A stretch of 64,000 bases of DNA from Blastopirellula sediminis. GTDB taxonomy: Bacteria; Planctomycetota; Planctomycetia; Pirellulales; Pirellulaceae. Of this stretch, positions 8,626 to 17,114 are shown piece by piece. Made by a program: the position numbers and the translations under genes. Location: the NCBI RefSeq assembly GCF_020966755.1, contig NZ_JAJKFT010000004.1:310001-374000 (forward strand), read 5' to 3'. How positions within the stretch are numbered: the first letter of the stretch is position 1; each line of letters opens with the position of its first letter. A model generated the notes under the pieces. It had not been told where the DNA came from. It did no database searches and saw only the letters and a program-made list of their open reading frames with translations.

Positions 8626-9807
8626 CTATTTCATTTCGCCCGCGTCGGGAACAAACTTCTCCGCAATATTGCCACAGAACCGTAGTTCAAACGTATTCCG
8701 CCGCGATCCTTCCATCGCAAACAGCACGCCGATCTCCGGATGCTTTTCGCAATACTCGGCCGTGCGATCAGGCCCCATTACAAAGCAGGCAGTCGACAGG
8801 GCGTCGGACATCGTTGCGGTTGGCGCGACGATTGTCGTTGACAAGACGCCTTCGGCGGGCCGGCCGGTGCGCGGATCGAGCACGTGCCCATAGCGACGAC
8901 CACCTTCGACGAACGTTTGATGGGCGGCGCCGGAGGTTCCGAGCGCTTCGTCATTCAGCACCACTTCGCCGATCCGCTTGCCTGGCAAGTAGGGATGGGG
9001 AACGCCGATCCGCCAGCCGACGGCGCCATCGCCGCGCAGACGCGATCCGCGGGCCAAGACGCTGCTCGTTCCGCCGTGGAAAAGAAAGTTGGTAATTCCT
9101 TTGTCGATCAAAAAGTCGGCGACCCGATCGAGCGCGTAGCCTTTGCCGATCCCGCCGAGATTGATTTCCATCTCCGGCTTCTCGAAGAAGACCGAATGAT
9201 CGTCAGCGTTGAGGGTCAGGTATTGGCTGCCGACTTTCGCGAGCGCCTCGGCAAGTTCTTCTTCGCTCGGGACGCGTCCTTTGCGCTGGTAGAAGCCCCA
9301 GATCTTGGCGAGCGGTCCGGCGGTGACGTCGAAGGCGCCGTCGGTCTCGGCGTAGATTTCTTTGGCTTGCAGCAGCAGATGGAAGAAGCCCTCTTCGATT
9401 GCGATCGGCGCGTAGTCGGCGGCGGCGTTCAGCTTGGTCGCTTCGCTGTCGGTGCGATAGATCGAGAGCTGCTGTTCGTACTCGTCGATCATGTCGAGCC
9501 CGGCGACCGCCCCTTCGGCGGCGAGCCGATGTTGCCCCGCGTTCAGGAAGATCGCGAAGGTGCAGGCCATCGCCTCGCGGCTCACTTCGATCAGGTAGCT
9601 CGACTGCGGCTCTTCCGGTTCGCTCGCAGTCGGCACAGCCGCGGTTGGGCCATCCGCCGATTCCGGTTTCGCTCCTTCGTCCGCGGGGCGAGCTGCCGGT
9701 TTTAGCGATGAAGGGGGAGGAAGGGGCTGCGCCGTAATGTCATGCAGCGCGTCGACGGCCGATTTTCCCCGTAAAAAGTCGCGTCGGTTCGATTTACGAG
9801 CACTCAT
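8626..9807 (-). CDS. apbE: FAD:protein FMN transferase (ApbE family)
   Basis: A 393-residue protein. ApbE attaches FMN covalently to threonine or serine of flavoproteins such as RnfG or NqrC, using FAD and Mg2+, outside the cytoplasm. Family motifs are present: GAFDVTAGPL (157-166), GGIGKGYALD (218-227), FLFHGGTSSV (241-250) and a late DALSTACFVMG. The N-terminus has a twin-arginine motif (NRRDFLRG), but no long hydrophobic stretch follows, only a Pro/Ala-rich linker (residues 28-66), so export is uncertain. It is divergent from the cytochrome gene at 9925 and heads a minus-strand run with YbjQ, DUF1801 and YdeI genes. No Rnf or Nqr genes are in view. Confidence 0.9.
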   Translation of the reverse strand: MSARKSNRRDFLRGKSAVDALHDITAQPLPPPSSLKPAARPADEGAKPESADGPTAAVPTASEPEEPQSSYLIEVSREAMACTFAIFLNAGQHRLAAEGAVAGLDMIDEYEQQLSIYRTDSEATKLNAAADYAPIAIEEGFFHLLLQAKEIYAETDGAFDVTAGPLAKIWGFYQRKGRVPSEEELAEALAKVGSQYLTLNADDHSVFFEKPEMEINLGGIGKGYALDRVADFLIDKGITNFLFHGGTSSVLARGSRLRGDGAVGWRIGVPHPYLPGKRIGEVVLNDEALGTSGAAHQTFVEGGRRYGHVLDPRTGRPAEGVLSTTIVAPTATMSDALSTACFVMGPDRTAEYCEKHPEIGVLFAMEGSRRNTFELRFCGNIAEKFVPDAGEMK

Positions 9808-9924
9808 CTGGGCCGTTTTAGGTTCGATTGCTTGCCGAAAACTGTTTCGTCGTCGATACTTCGATTATAGCGCTCCTCGCAGGCGACGTATGCCTGCCCC
9901 CCAGCGAAAAGGATTCTTCTCGTC

Positions 9925-10905
9925 ATGCGAACTTCCCGTTTCCTCGCTTTAACGCTTACGATCGCCGCCATCGCCACGGCCAGCGCCCAGCAGCCGGAGC
10001 GACGAGCGAAGTTGCCGGACAACTACGACAGCACCGGCGCGTCGTTCGTCTTTTCGCGGGATGTGTTCGGCGAATTGCTCAGCGGACCGCGCCCGGCGTC
10101 CCTCAGCCAGAAAGCGACGGCTCCGGCCATGGTCGCCAGCGGTGGAGGTGGAATGTCAGGCGGCGGTGGTATGTCGGCGGCTCCGGCCGGCGGCGCGTCG
10201 ACCGGGGGAAGCGGCGATTGGAGCTTTATCACGGCGGAAGTGATTCAGGATGAAGTGAAAGCGCTGAACCTGGAACTGGCGCCGATCGCGATGAACATCC
10301 GCGAATTCAAAGGGGGCGGTTACGCCGTTTGCCGGCGCAACTTTACCGAACTCGCGATGCTGTTTGAGATCATCAACAAGAAGTCGGAAGACGTCCGCTG
10401 GAAAGAATCGTCGCTCGCGGCTCGCGACGCTTTCTGGAAAACGGCCGACGTTTGCAAGGTCGGGACCGATCAGTCGTTCGCTTCGGTCAAAGACCGGGCG
10501 CTGATCCTGGACGACATGGTTCGCGGCAGTACTCCCAAATTCAATGAAGACGGCAATCCCGATGCGACCTGGGAAACGATCGCCGATCGTCCGCCGCTGA
10601 TGCAGCGGCTCGAAGCTGGCTTTGATAAGAAGCTGAAGCAGTGGGTCGCCAGCGAAGCGGAGTTCCGCAGCAACAAAGCGGAGATCCTGCACGAAGCCCA
10701 AATCATCGCCGCCATCGGCAAATCGATGAAGCAGGAGGGATTCGACTATGCGGACGACGACGACTACGTCGGTTTCTGCGATCAGATGCACAACGCCGCG
10801 CTTGACATCATCAAAGCGGCCGAAAGCGGCGATGCGAACCTGGCTCGCGAAGCCGGCGGACGGCTCAACGCCTCTTGTTCCGATTGCCACGGCAACTATC
10901 GCTAG
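9925..10905 (+). CDS. Secreted monohaem c-type cytochrome, C-terminal CxxCH
   Basis: A 326-residue exported protein. Residues 1-21 (MRTSRFLALTLTIAAIATASA) are a Sec signal peptide. A glycine/serine-rich linker follows (around residues 70-95), then a helical region. A single haem motif CSDCH sits at residues 318-322, only four residues from the C-terminus. A C-terminal CxxCH after a helical bundle recalls the cytochrome c' / c556 layout, in which the haem is near the end. It is probably a periplasmic electron carrier of unknown partner. It is divergent from ApbE, and its TAG stop overlaps the stop of the convergent lipoprotein gene. Confidence 0.8.
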   Translation: MRTSRFLALTLTIAAIATASAQQPERRAKLPDNYDSTGASFVFSRDVFGELLSGPRPASLSQKATAPAMVASGGGGMSGGGGMSAAPAGGASTGGSGDWSFITAEVIQDEVKALNLELAPIAMNIREFKGGGYAVCRRNFTELAMLFEIINKKSEDVRWKESSLAARDAFWKTADVCKVGTDQSFASVKDRALILDDMVRGSTPKFNEDGNPDATWETIADRPPLMQRLEAGFDKKLKQWVASEAEFRSNKAEILHEAQIIAAIGKSMKQEGFDYADDDDYVGFCDQMHNAALDIIKAAESGDANLAREAGGRLNASCSDCHGNYR

Positions 10906-12224
10906 TTGTTCGCCGGTTTTCCCAAGCGGGGAAGCTGGATGATCTCGTCCTCTCCCCCGCCATCGACCGCCGCAACGACGACCCGCGTCGGTTCGATCCG
11001 AATCTGATACGGCGCGCCGGTCAACACGTTGATCGGCGGCGCCGGCACAGGTTCTTCTCCTAACGCTAGCCCAAGCGCCAAGTTCCACGCGGTCGATAGA
11101 GCCTGATCACGCGCTGCGATCCGCTGCTGCTTGTCGACGTCGACCAACAACCAGCGAGCGGCGACAGTTGGATAGTCGTTCGTTCCTTCGAGCGCCGCCA
11201 ACTGCGAGTGAAGTTGCGACAGCAACTCCGCACGTTGGTAGAAGGGGAGACGGCAGCCTTCGATGAGTGCCCGCATCTGTTTGAGGTAGACCACTTCGTC
11301 GCTATTCAAATTACGTGCGACGGCGCGGGTGAGCGCTTCGAGTTCGTTCTCCGCCTTCAATTGCTGGTATTCGTCGCGAGGGACAGTTGAGAGGAATTGC
11401 CCGTCGCGAATCAGTTCGTATTGATGCAGCCCGCAGGCACGGTCGGCGATCCACGCATCGGCGTCATTGGGCCACGCGGCGACATGGCTGGCGAGCGTCT
11501 TCGCGATGGTTGAAAGTTCGTCGCGGGTCACATTGGGCTGCTGAGCCAAGGCGGCGATCGCCGGAAAGGCCTCGGCGCGAAGTTCGGCCGCGGTTCGGCG
11601 TGCGTACACAAGATTGACCTGGCCCAAACGCGACGCCAACTCCAGGGCGAAGGCGATATGAATGGATGCGGCGTCCAGGTCTTGATCGGCCAGAGCGACG
11701 GCGGCCGAGAGAATCTCGAGCCTGGCGGCGGCTCGGGTGCATTCGACGAAGTGGACGTCGGCCATATAGCCTTCGGTCGGCTGCCAGAAGTATTTCCATT
11801 GTGGCATTTGCAGCGCGGCCCGTCCGCGGTCAACCTTCTCGCGATGGCGGACGACATAGGCGTGGATTTTTTCGAGCGTCAGCGGCGCGAACTGAAATTC
11901 TTTGTTCGGCAGCCAGGCGTTGGTGCTGTCGATGATCTGATCAGCGAGCGGGCCGGGATAGATCTTCATCAGCGCCGCGACGCCGTTGTTGGGCGGATCT
12001 TGATCGGCGGCGAGTTCTTCTTCCAGTCCGAGCGGAGACTTCCCTTCGTCGACGATCGGGCTGACCAACTGCGACAGCTCTGGATGATTCACTTGCCGGG
12101 TCAGCGTCAGCCGTCCGTAGTCAGACGGCTTGTTCGGATCGTGCACGATCTTGCGTTCGCCGCAGCCGATCACCAGCAATGCGGCGAAGCCGAAAAGCAC
12201 GAGTTGCAAGTTGCGGACGAACAT
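10902..12224 (-). CDS. Hypothetical lipoprotein, helical
   Basis: A 440-residue lipoprotein: a hydrophobic start ends in the lipobox VIGC (cysteine near residue 21), so it should be lipid-anchored in the periplasm. The rest is strongly helical and alanine/leucine-rich, with segments such as ALADQDLDAASIHIAFALELASRLG that recall TPR-like repeats, but I recognise no family. Its stop overlaps that of the cytochrome gene by a few bases (convergent). The role is unknown. Confidence 0.7.
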   Translation of the reverse strand: MFVRNLQLVLFGFAALLVIGCGERKIVHDPNKPSDYGRLTLTRQVNHPELSQLVSPIVDEGKSPLGLEEELAADQDPPNNGVAALMKIYPGPLADQIIDSTNAWLPNKEFQFAPLTLEKIHAYVVRHREKVDRGRAALQMPQWKYFWQPTEGYMADVHFVECTRAAARLEILSAAVALADQDLDAASIHIAFALELASRLGQVNLVYARRTAAELRAEAFPAIAALAQQPNVTRDELSTIAKTLASHVAAWPNDADAWIADRACGLHQYELIRDGQFLSTVPRDEYQQLKAENELEALTRAVARNLNSDEVVYLKQMRALIEGCRLPFYQRAELLSQLHSQLAALEGTNDYPTVAARWLLVDVDKQQRIAARDQALSTAWNLALGLALGEEPVPAPPINVLTGAPYQIRIEPTRVVVAAVDGGGEDEIIQLPRLGKPANN

Positions 12225-12295
12225 CGATCAGTAGCGCGCCAACCGTGGATGAGGCGAACGAGGGGGGACTGATCGCAGATCGTAGCAAAAGGGGC

Positions 12296-12820
12296 TTATA
12301 AAAGCTCGACCAATTCGGCGAGGCCCGCTTCGGCCAGTTCGGGGCCGGTGACGAACTTGCCGGGATGAGTCCAGCGGTTAATCAGCTTTTCGTCGACGCC
12401 AAACAACTGTGCTAGCAGTACGTCCATTTCTTCGTGCAGGAACTTGTAGTGGCGGACCCATTCGCGGGCTTCGGCCAGCGGGATGTTCTCTTCGCTTTGC
12501 CACTTCATGGGGTGGAACAGCAGGACGCTCCACCGGGTGACGAAGCGGCGACGGCAAGCGGCGAAGGGCCAGATCGCGGCGGAGGAACATTCGCCGATGA
12601 CGATCCCGGTCGCATCGAGCCGCCGCAGTTTGATCAGTGAAACAAGGGCCGACGCAGCGTAGGAGCTCCCCCCGGGCGAATCAAAATAGAGGGTGCATTC
12701 TCCACCTTCCGGCACGGCGAGGAGCTTCTCGTACAGGTCGACCATGTCCTCGCCCAGCTCGCCGGAGATCGCGATTTCGTACTTTTCGGGCTCTTGGTCG
12801 TCGTCTTCGTGGTCGTTCAC
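12296..12820 (-). CDS. ClpP-like protease-fold protein with atypical triad
   Basis: A 174-residue cytoplasmic protein of the ClpP/crotonase superfamily. It has the ClpP core: YFDSPGGSSYAASALVSLI (oxyanion-hole glycines near 50-51), the nucleophile elbow GECSSAAIWPFAAC with Ser80 as likely nucleophile, and VLLFHPM with His103. The third triad residue, an Asp in the RDRF-like turn of ClpP, aligns by eye to Gly154 (THPGKF), so the canonical triad appears incomplete. It is somewhat shorter than ClpP (about 190-200) and starts with an acidic tail (NDHEDDDQEPE). Possibilities are a ClpP-like protease using another acid or an inactive ClpR-like subunit. No clpX/clpA is adjacent. Confidence 0.8.
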   Translation of the reverse strand: MNDHEDDDQEPEKYEIAISGELGEDMVDLYEKLLAVPEGGECTLYFDSPGGSSYAASALVSLIKLRRLDATGIVIGECSSAAIWPFAACRRRFVTRWSVLLFHPMKWQSEENIPLAEAREWVRHYKFLHEEMDVLLAQLFGVDEKLINRWTHPGKFVTGPELAEAGLAELVELL

Positions 12821-13034
12821 GCGGCGTTCTCGCTAGAAAGTGGGAAAAACGGAGAGTTCAGGCGAAAATCTCCGTGGCAACTCGGCGGCAGATCGCTTTC
12901 GCCCGGGAAATCGGCTCCGGGGGAGGCGAATCGCCCATCTGGCATTGTATGATAAAGAGACGTCTCGTCGCGGACGCGATGAGGATGAGACCAGCCGAAA
13001 ATTTCCTTCCCCCTGACCCTACGAGAGGTATTCC

Positions 13035-13568
13035 GTGCGACGCAATCAAATTCTGGCCGCTGTGGCCGCCGCACTTTTCCTGGGAACCATGTCGTTTGCC
13101 GCCGAACCGACCAAGCTCGAACTGTCGGATGGCAAAATGTCGCTGGTCGCGCCGGAAAGCTGGAAAAAGGTAGAGCCGAAGGTGCGGATTATTGACTATG
13201 AATTCTCGGCGCCGGCCGCCGAAGAAGGGGGCGAAGCGGGTCGCATCACGATCATGGGAGCGGGCGGCAGCATTGAAGCGAACGTTGATCGCTGGGTCGG
13301 ACAATTCGCCGGCGCCGTCAAACAGCCGATGAAAGAAGAGAAAATCGCGGGTCAGACGGTTTATATCGTCGACATCTCGGGCGACTTCCGCGATCAACGC
13401 GGGCCGTTCGCCCAAGCCGAGATCAAGAAGGACTACCGCATGTTGGGGGCGATTATCAAGAGCGAGAAAGCCGGCCAATATTTCATTAAGTTTACCGGCC
13501 CCAAGGCGACGGTCGAACACAATGAAAAGGCGTTTAAATCGATGGTTGATAGCCTCGAAGTGAAGTAA
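13035..13568 (+). CDS. Secreted hypothetical protein
   Basis: A 177-residue exported protein starting at GTG 13035, with GAGGT upstream; the first 22 residues are a signal peptide ending FAAEP. The mature part (LSDGKMSLVAPESWKKVEP, YEFSAPA, IYIVDISGDF, and a C-terminal FKSMVDSLEV helix) looks like the PsbP/DcrB-type alpha/beta sandwich often seen in small planctomycete secreted proteins. No function can be assigned. A strong terminator follows at 13596. Confidence 0.7.
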   Translation: MRRNQILAAVAAALFLGTMSFAAEPTKLELSDGKMSLVAPESWKKVEPKVRIIDYEFSAPAAEEGGEAGRITIMGAGGSIEANVDRWVGQFAGAVKQPMKEEKIAGQTVYIVDISGDFRDQRGPFAQAEIKKDYRMLGAIIKSEKAGQYFIKFTGPKATVEHNEKAFKSMVDSLEVK

Positions 13569-13595
13569 CGCGGCGTCAATTACGCAACGAGAAAC

Positions 13596-13624
13596 AAGCG
13601 GGCGAGAAATCGCCCGCTTTTTTA
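13596..13624 (+). terminator. Rho-independent terminator
   Basis: A 10-bp GC-rich stem AAGCGGGCGA / TCGCCCGCTT with a GAAA tetraloop, followed by Ts to 13623, 27 bases after the stop of the secreted protein gene. Confidence 0.9.
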
Positions 13625-13800
13625 TTGCGCCGTAGATGAATGCGTTTTCACCTCGCGATTATCCGCGGCCCTCCTTTTGCTTAGCCGAGAGCTATATTAG
13701 CTTGGTCAATTCTAGCGGACCGGGCAGATTGTAAGCACTTTGACGACGGTAGCGATCGTAACGGCAGTTTCGATCGTCCGAAAATCGGTGAGGCGAATCG

Positions 13801-15303
13801 ATGAAGGTTGAACAGTTTCTCGAGCACCACGGCATCCACGCGAATCCGTTTGCGGTCGAAGACGCGCAAACCGACACGGTGTTCAAGACCGGCTGCATCG
13901 ACAGCACCTATCACCCGGCCTGGCAAAAGGTGTACGGCGATCCCCGCGATCCTTCGACGTCGATCGTCTTCGGCGAAAAGGGCGCTGGCAAAACGGCGAT
14001 GCGTCTGCAGATCGTCGAGCATGTCGCCAAACATAATGAAGACCATGCCGACCAACGCATCTATATCATCGAATACGATGACTTTAATCCCTACCTCGAT
14101 CGTTTCCGCGATCGAATGTTCGGCCGCAATCGCTATCCCGAAAAAGCGCTGAAGCAGTGGAAACTGTGGGATCACATGGACTCGATCCTGTCGATCGGCG
14201 TGACGCAGCTGATTGATCAGATGCTGCAAACTCGCAATGCGAAGCCGTCGGCCTGCAAGATTGAGCCGGGGGACGCGAGCAAACTCGATCGCGGTCAGGC
14301 CCGTGATCTGCTGCTGTTGGCCGCTTGTTACGATCAATCGACCGCCGAAACGTTCAAAGAACGTTGGTCGCATCTCCGCAGCAAGTTGCGGTTCTGGAAT
14401 CCGCGAGCCTGGTGGCAATTTGGGGTAGGCGCCGCCGTTTCCGTGGCGACGATCGCCCTGCTGATCGCGATGCTTTCGCGCGGCAGCGAAGCTTCGCAGC
14501 CCCCCTGGTGGTTATACCTGGTGATGCTGGTTGCCGGCTGGGCCCCGTGGCTTTGGAAAGCGTTTCGCTCGACCTGGAAGGGTTGGGGGATCGTGAAGCA
14601 TGTCCGGACCGGCAATCGCGAGACTTTCTCGCTCAGCCGGCTGCTGATGAACTTCACCCTGCCCGAACTGTCGTCTCAGCCGCTGCCGACTCACGACCGG
14701 ACCGACGACCGGTATGAGATGCTCGACAAGTTCTTTGGGGTCCTCCGTTCCCTGGGCTGCACCGGGATTGTGGTGATCGTTGACCGGGTCGACGAGCCGC
14801 ATCTGATCAACGGTTCGCCGGAACTGATGCGTCTGCTTCTCTGGCCGATGCTGGATAACAAGTTCCTGAAACAGCCGGGGATCGGCTTTAAGTTGCTGCT
14901 GCCGATCGAGTTAACGCAATTCGTCGATCGGGAGACGAAGGAGTTCTACCAGCGAGCCCGGCTCGACAAGCAGAACATGATCCCGTCGCTGCAGTGGTCG
15001 AGCGAAGCTCTGCAGGACGTGGCGAACGCTCGTCTGGCGGCCGTGGCCGACAAAAACCCGGCTCCGACCCTGCGGGATTTGATCGACTCGTCGGTTTCGG
15101 ACCAGCGGCTGCTCGAGGCGCTCCGCTCTTTGCGGGTGCCGCGGCACTTGTTCAAGTTCCTGTACCGGCTGATGGTCGCCCATGCGAACGCCTACACCGA
15201 TCAGGCGCCGCAATGGCAAGTCTCTAGCCATACGTTCGATTCGACGCTAGCAGTCTATCAACGCGAGCAAGACGCGTTCGATCGCGGTCTGGGCGCGGGC
15301 TAA
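13801..15303 (+). CDS. Membrane-inserted P-loop NTPase (KAP / ExeA-like)
   Basis: A 500-residue ATPase. The N-terminus (FLEHHGIHANPFAVEDAQTD) resembles the NPF entry of ExeA-type ATPases. Walker A is GEKGAGKTA near residues 59-67. Between it and the Walker B (GIVVIVDRVDEP, near 322-333) lie two hydrophobic helices, roughly residues 203-222 and 230-250, separated by a short polar loop. Insertion of transmembrane helices between Walker A and B is the hallmark of KAP-family NTPases (Kidins220/ARMS, PifA), some of which act in phage exclusion; others have unknown roles. The C-terminal third is helical (SVSDQRLLEALRSLRVPRHLFKFLYRLM). The gene is alone between a terminator and a lipoprotein gene, with no nuclease or effector in view, so a defence role is only a possibility. 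Confidence 0.7.
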   Translation: MKVEQFLEHHGIHANPFAVEDAQTDTVFKTGCIDSTYHPAWQKVYGDPRDPSTSIVFGEKGAGKTAMRLQIVEHVAKHNEDHADQRIYIIEYDDFNPYLDRFRDRMFGRNRYPEKALKQWKLWDHMDSILSIGVTQLIDQMLQTRNAKPSACKIEPGDASKLDRGQARDLLLLAACYDQSTAETFKERWSHLRSKLRFWNPRAWWQFGVGAAVSVATIALLIAMLSRGSEASQPPWWLYLVMLVAGWAPWLWKAFRSTWKGWGIVKHVRTGNRETFSLSRLLMNFTLPELSSQPLPTHDRTDDRYEMLDKFFGVLRSLGCTGIVVIVDRVDEPHLINGSPELMRLLLWPMLDNKFLKQPGIGFKLLLPIELTQFVDRETKEFYQRARLDKQNMIPSLQWSSEALQDVANARLAAVADKNPAPTLRDLIDSSVSDQRLLEALRSLRVPRHLFKFLYRLMVAHANAYTDQAPQWQVSSHTFDSTLAVYQREQDAFDRGLGAG

Positions 15304-15426
15304 GTCGCCGCTTGTCGATCGCATGGCGGCGATTGACATTGACTCGATTCGGCAGCTTTGCAAGATTTGCGCCTGCGAAGCGCAGCTTCGTCCGGCGATG
15401 CGCGTTTTCCAAGGAAGGAAAGAATC

Positions 15427-16068
15427 ATGCTCTATCAACGTTGCGCCCTACTGCTGTCGGCAGCCATGCTGCTGGTCGGCTGCAATAACCAAAACAACCC
15501 TTCAGTGTCGGAAAATACCGGGGAAAACGTCGAAGTCGCCCCCGTTCAAGATCCGCTGGCGATCGCCTCGATCGATCCGAAAACGGCGGTCGAATCGTTT
15601 CTCGCGGCGCTTCGCGACGGCGACAAAGAACTGACTTCCAAGTTGCTGACGCAGAAGGCGCGTCAGGAAACTCGCAAACACAACTTGGCGATTGATCCGG
15701 TTGGCGCTTCCGGCGCAAAGTTTGAAGTGGGCGAGACGATCTACATCACTTCCGAGAAGCGAGGCGCTCACGTCGAAAGCCATTGGTTTGACGTCGACCC
15801 GCAAGGGAAAGCGGTTTCCTACGATATTGTCTGGATCATGCGTCGTGAAACTGGCGGATGGCGCGTCGCCGGCATGGCGACCGAACTGTTCGCTGGCGAA
15901 CCGCCGCTGGTGTTGCCGTTTGAGAATCCGGCCGAGATGTTTGAGGCCCAGAAACTGGCGGAACGAGAAATTCTTCGCCGAGGGGGGACCGGTTCCTCCG
16001 AAGTAATGCCGGCAAGTCACACCGCCAGACCCGGAGAAGGCTCCGGAAGTCAGTACTTTCAGCGATAG
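15427..16068 (+). CDS. Small lipoprotein with NTF2-like domain
   Basis: A 213-residue lipoprotein: signal sequence MLYQRCALLLSAAMLLVGC, with the lipobox cysteine at residue 19. The region IDPKTAVESFLAALRDGDKE through WRVAGMATELF has the NTF2/SnoaL-like layout common in small secreted proteins. The C-terminus is Gly/Ser/Pro-rich. The ATG at 15427 follows AAGGAAGGA. Reading from an earlier in-frame ATG would destroy the signal peptide. Terminator at 16134. Function unknown. Confidence 0.75.
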   Translation: MLYQRCALLLSAAMLLVGCNNQNNPSVSENTGENVEVAPVQDPLAIASIDPKTAVESFLAALRDGDKELTSKLLTQKARQETRKHNLAIDPVGASGAKFEVGETIYITSEKRGAHVESHWFDVDPQGKAVSYDIVWIMRRETGGWRVAGMATELFAGEPPLVLPFENPAEMFEAQKLAEREILRRGGTGSSEVMPASHTARPGEGSGSQYFQR

Positions 16069-16133
16069 CAATTTCGGGGGGGTGAGGCGAGAATTCGCCG
16101 CGCCAATCGGGAATTTACGGTGCTAGCAGACAC

Positions 16134-16159
16134 AAGCCCTCGACTTCGAGGGCTTTTTT
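16134..16159 (+). terminator. Rho-independent terminator
   Basis: A stem AAGCCCTCG (16134-16142) / CGAGGGCTT (16147-16155) with loop ACTT, followed by a T run to 16159, 65 bases after the lipoprotein stop. Confidence 0.9.
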
Positions 16160-16251
16160 CGTGCGCCGATAACGGTCAAAACGGATGTAACCTGCAAATC
16201 TTCATGATCTTACGTGGGTGACTTAATTTTACTAAATTCCGGTTTGGCTGG

Positions 16252-16279
16252 TTGACTTCGCTTTTGGAGTTGATAATTT
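16252..16279 (+). promoter_or_regulatory. Candidate sigma70-like promoter for Cys-rich gene 2
   Basis: TTGACT at 16252-16257 and TAATTT at 16274-16279 with a 16-base spacer, in an AT-rich patch that stands out from the surroundings, about 200 bases upstream of the ATG at 16480. Confidence 0.45.
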
Positions 16280-16479
16280 AACGGCCTATGCTGCGTAGTG
16301 CATGCGACCTGCGTATTCGGCAAACTTTATCACAGGATGTTCGCTGAATAAGCAGTCGGTAGAGCTGGGGTCGATTACCCATGTCCTCGCAGAGGACGCG
16401 ACCTACGGCTCTTGCGTTGTGGCGTGAAGGTTCCCCCCTTACGCTTCAAGTACTGTAGAGTTTCTTGGAGGATTCTGAC

Positions 16480-16926
16480 ATGAATCGCATTTTTGGACTT
16501 GGCATCGCGATTTTCTTCGCGATCGTCGGAATTTCCTTGGTCGGTGGAGAGCGTGAGGCGACCGCCGCCCTGGGTTGCAATGGTTGCAGCGAAGCTCCGG
16601 CTTGCTGTGGCGTCAAAGATTGCTGTGGTCTGTTCGGCCTGAAGTGCCGTCCGAAGTGCCACTGCGGTGGCCTGTTCTCGCACCACAAAAAGTGCTGCGG
16701 TCTGTTCGGCCTGAAGTGCAAGTGCAGCTGCTCGGCTCCGAGCTGCTGTGAACCGGAACCGACCTGCTGCGAACCGGAACCGACCTGCTGCGCCCCGGAA
16801 CCGAGCTGCGCCGCTCCGGAAGCTGCTCCGGCTGAAGCCAGCCCGAGCGACGAAGCTCCGGCCCCGCCGGCCGAAGCCAGCATCCGCATGCCGGTTCGCG
16901 TCCATACCGTCAGCTTCCGCCGCTAG
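16480..16926 (+). CDS. Secreted cysteine-rich repeat protein (copy 2)
   Basis: A 148-residue exported protein of the same design as the gene at 3888. The start ATG at 16480 has GGAGG 8 bases upstream. The signal peptide (MNRIFGLGIAIFFAIVGISLVGG) is followed by about 21 cysteines: an N-terminal CNGCSEAPACC, an internal duplication CCGLFGLKC (two copies, near residues 48-56 and 74-82), then a [22 protein letters not shown] run. Unlike copy 1, the tail is Ala/Pro/Glu-rich without Cys and ends VHTVSFRR. Both proteins have LFG and HH near the first Cys block. It is likely a disulfide-linked envelope or metal-binding protein; the function is unknown. It has its own promoter candidate and terminator. 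Confidence 0.8.
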   Translation: MNRIFGLGIAIFFAIVGISLVGGEREATAALGCNGCSEAPACCGVKDCCGLFGLKCRPKCHCGGLFSHHKKCCGLFGLKCKCSCSAPSCCEPEPTCCEPEPTCCAPEPSCAAPEAAPAEASPSDEAPAPPAEASIRMPVRVHTVSFRR

Positions 16927-16997
16927 TCGACGGAGGGGAATGCACACGGCGGTCGCCCTGTGACGGCCGCCCGCATGACCTGACGATGGGTACAAAG

Positions 16998-17030
16998 ATC
17001 GGGCTTCCAACTTGGAAGCCCGATTTTTTT
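16998..17030 (+). terminator. Rho-independent terminator after Cys-rich gene 2
   Basis: An 11-bp stem ATCGGGCTTCC (16998-17008) / GGAAGCCCGAT (17014-17024) with loop AACTT, then Ts to 17030. Confidence 0.9.
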
Positions 17031-17114
17031 ATGCGCTTACCCAATTTAACGCGTGCTAGCTTTGATTAGACTAGAAGTCGCTACATTTTCGCGTGCCTTC
17101 CTAGATTGTCTAAT

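Larger units (their letters stand above)
16069..16479. other. 411-bp non-coding region with terminator, promoter and leader of Cys-rich gene 2
   Basis: It holds the terminator at 16134-16159, a sigma70-like promoter at 16252-16279 and a leader of about 190 bases. The leader contains a compact hairpin GTCCTC GCA GAGGAC (16383-16397) and ends in GGAGG (16467-16471) 8 bases before the ATG at 16480. No gene is seen. The long leader could allow post-transcriptional control, which is inference. Confidence 0.45.

Noticed and set aside
12637-13173. Arg-rich plus-strand frame upstream of the secreted protein
   Set aside because: Overlaps the ClpP-like gene on the opposite strand and the start of the gene at 13035 in another frame; composition is that of a shadow.
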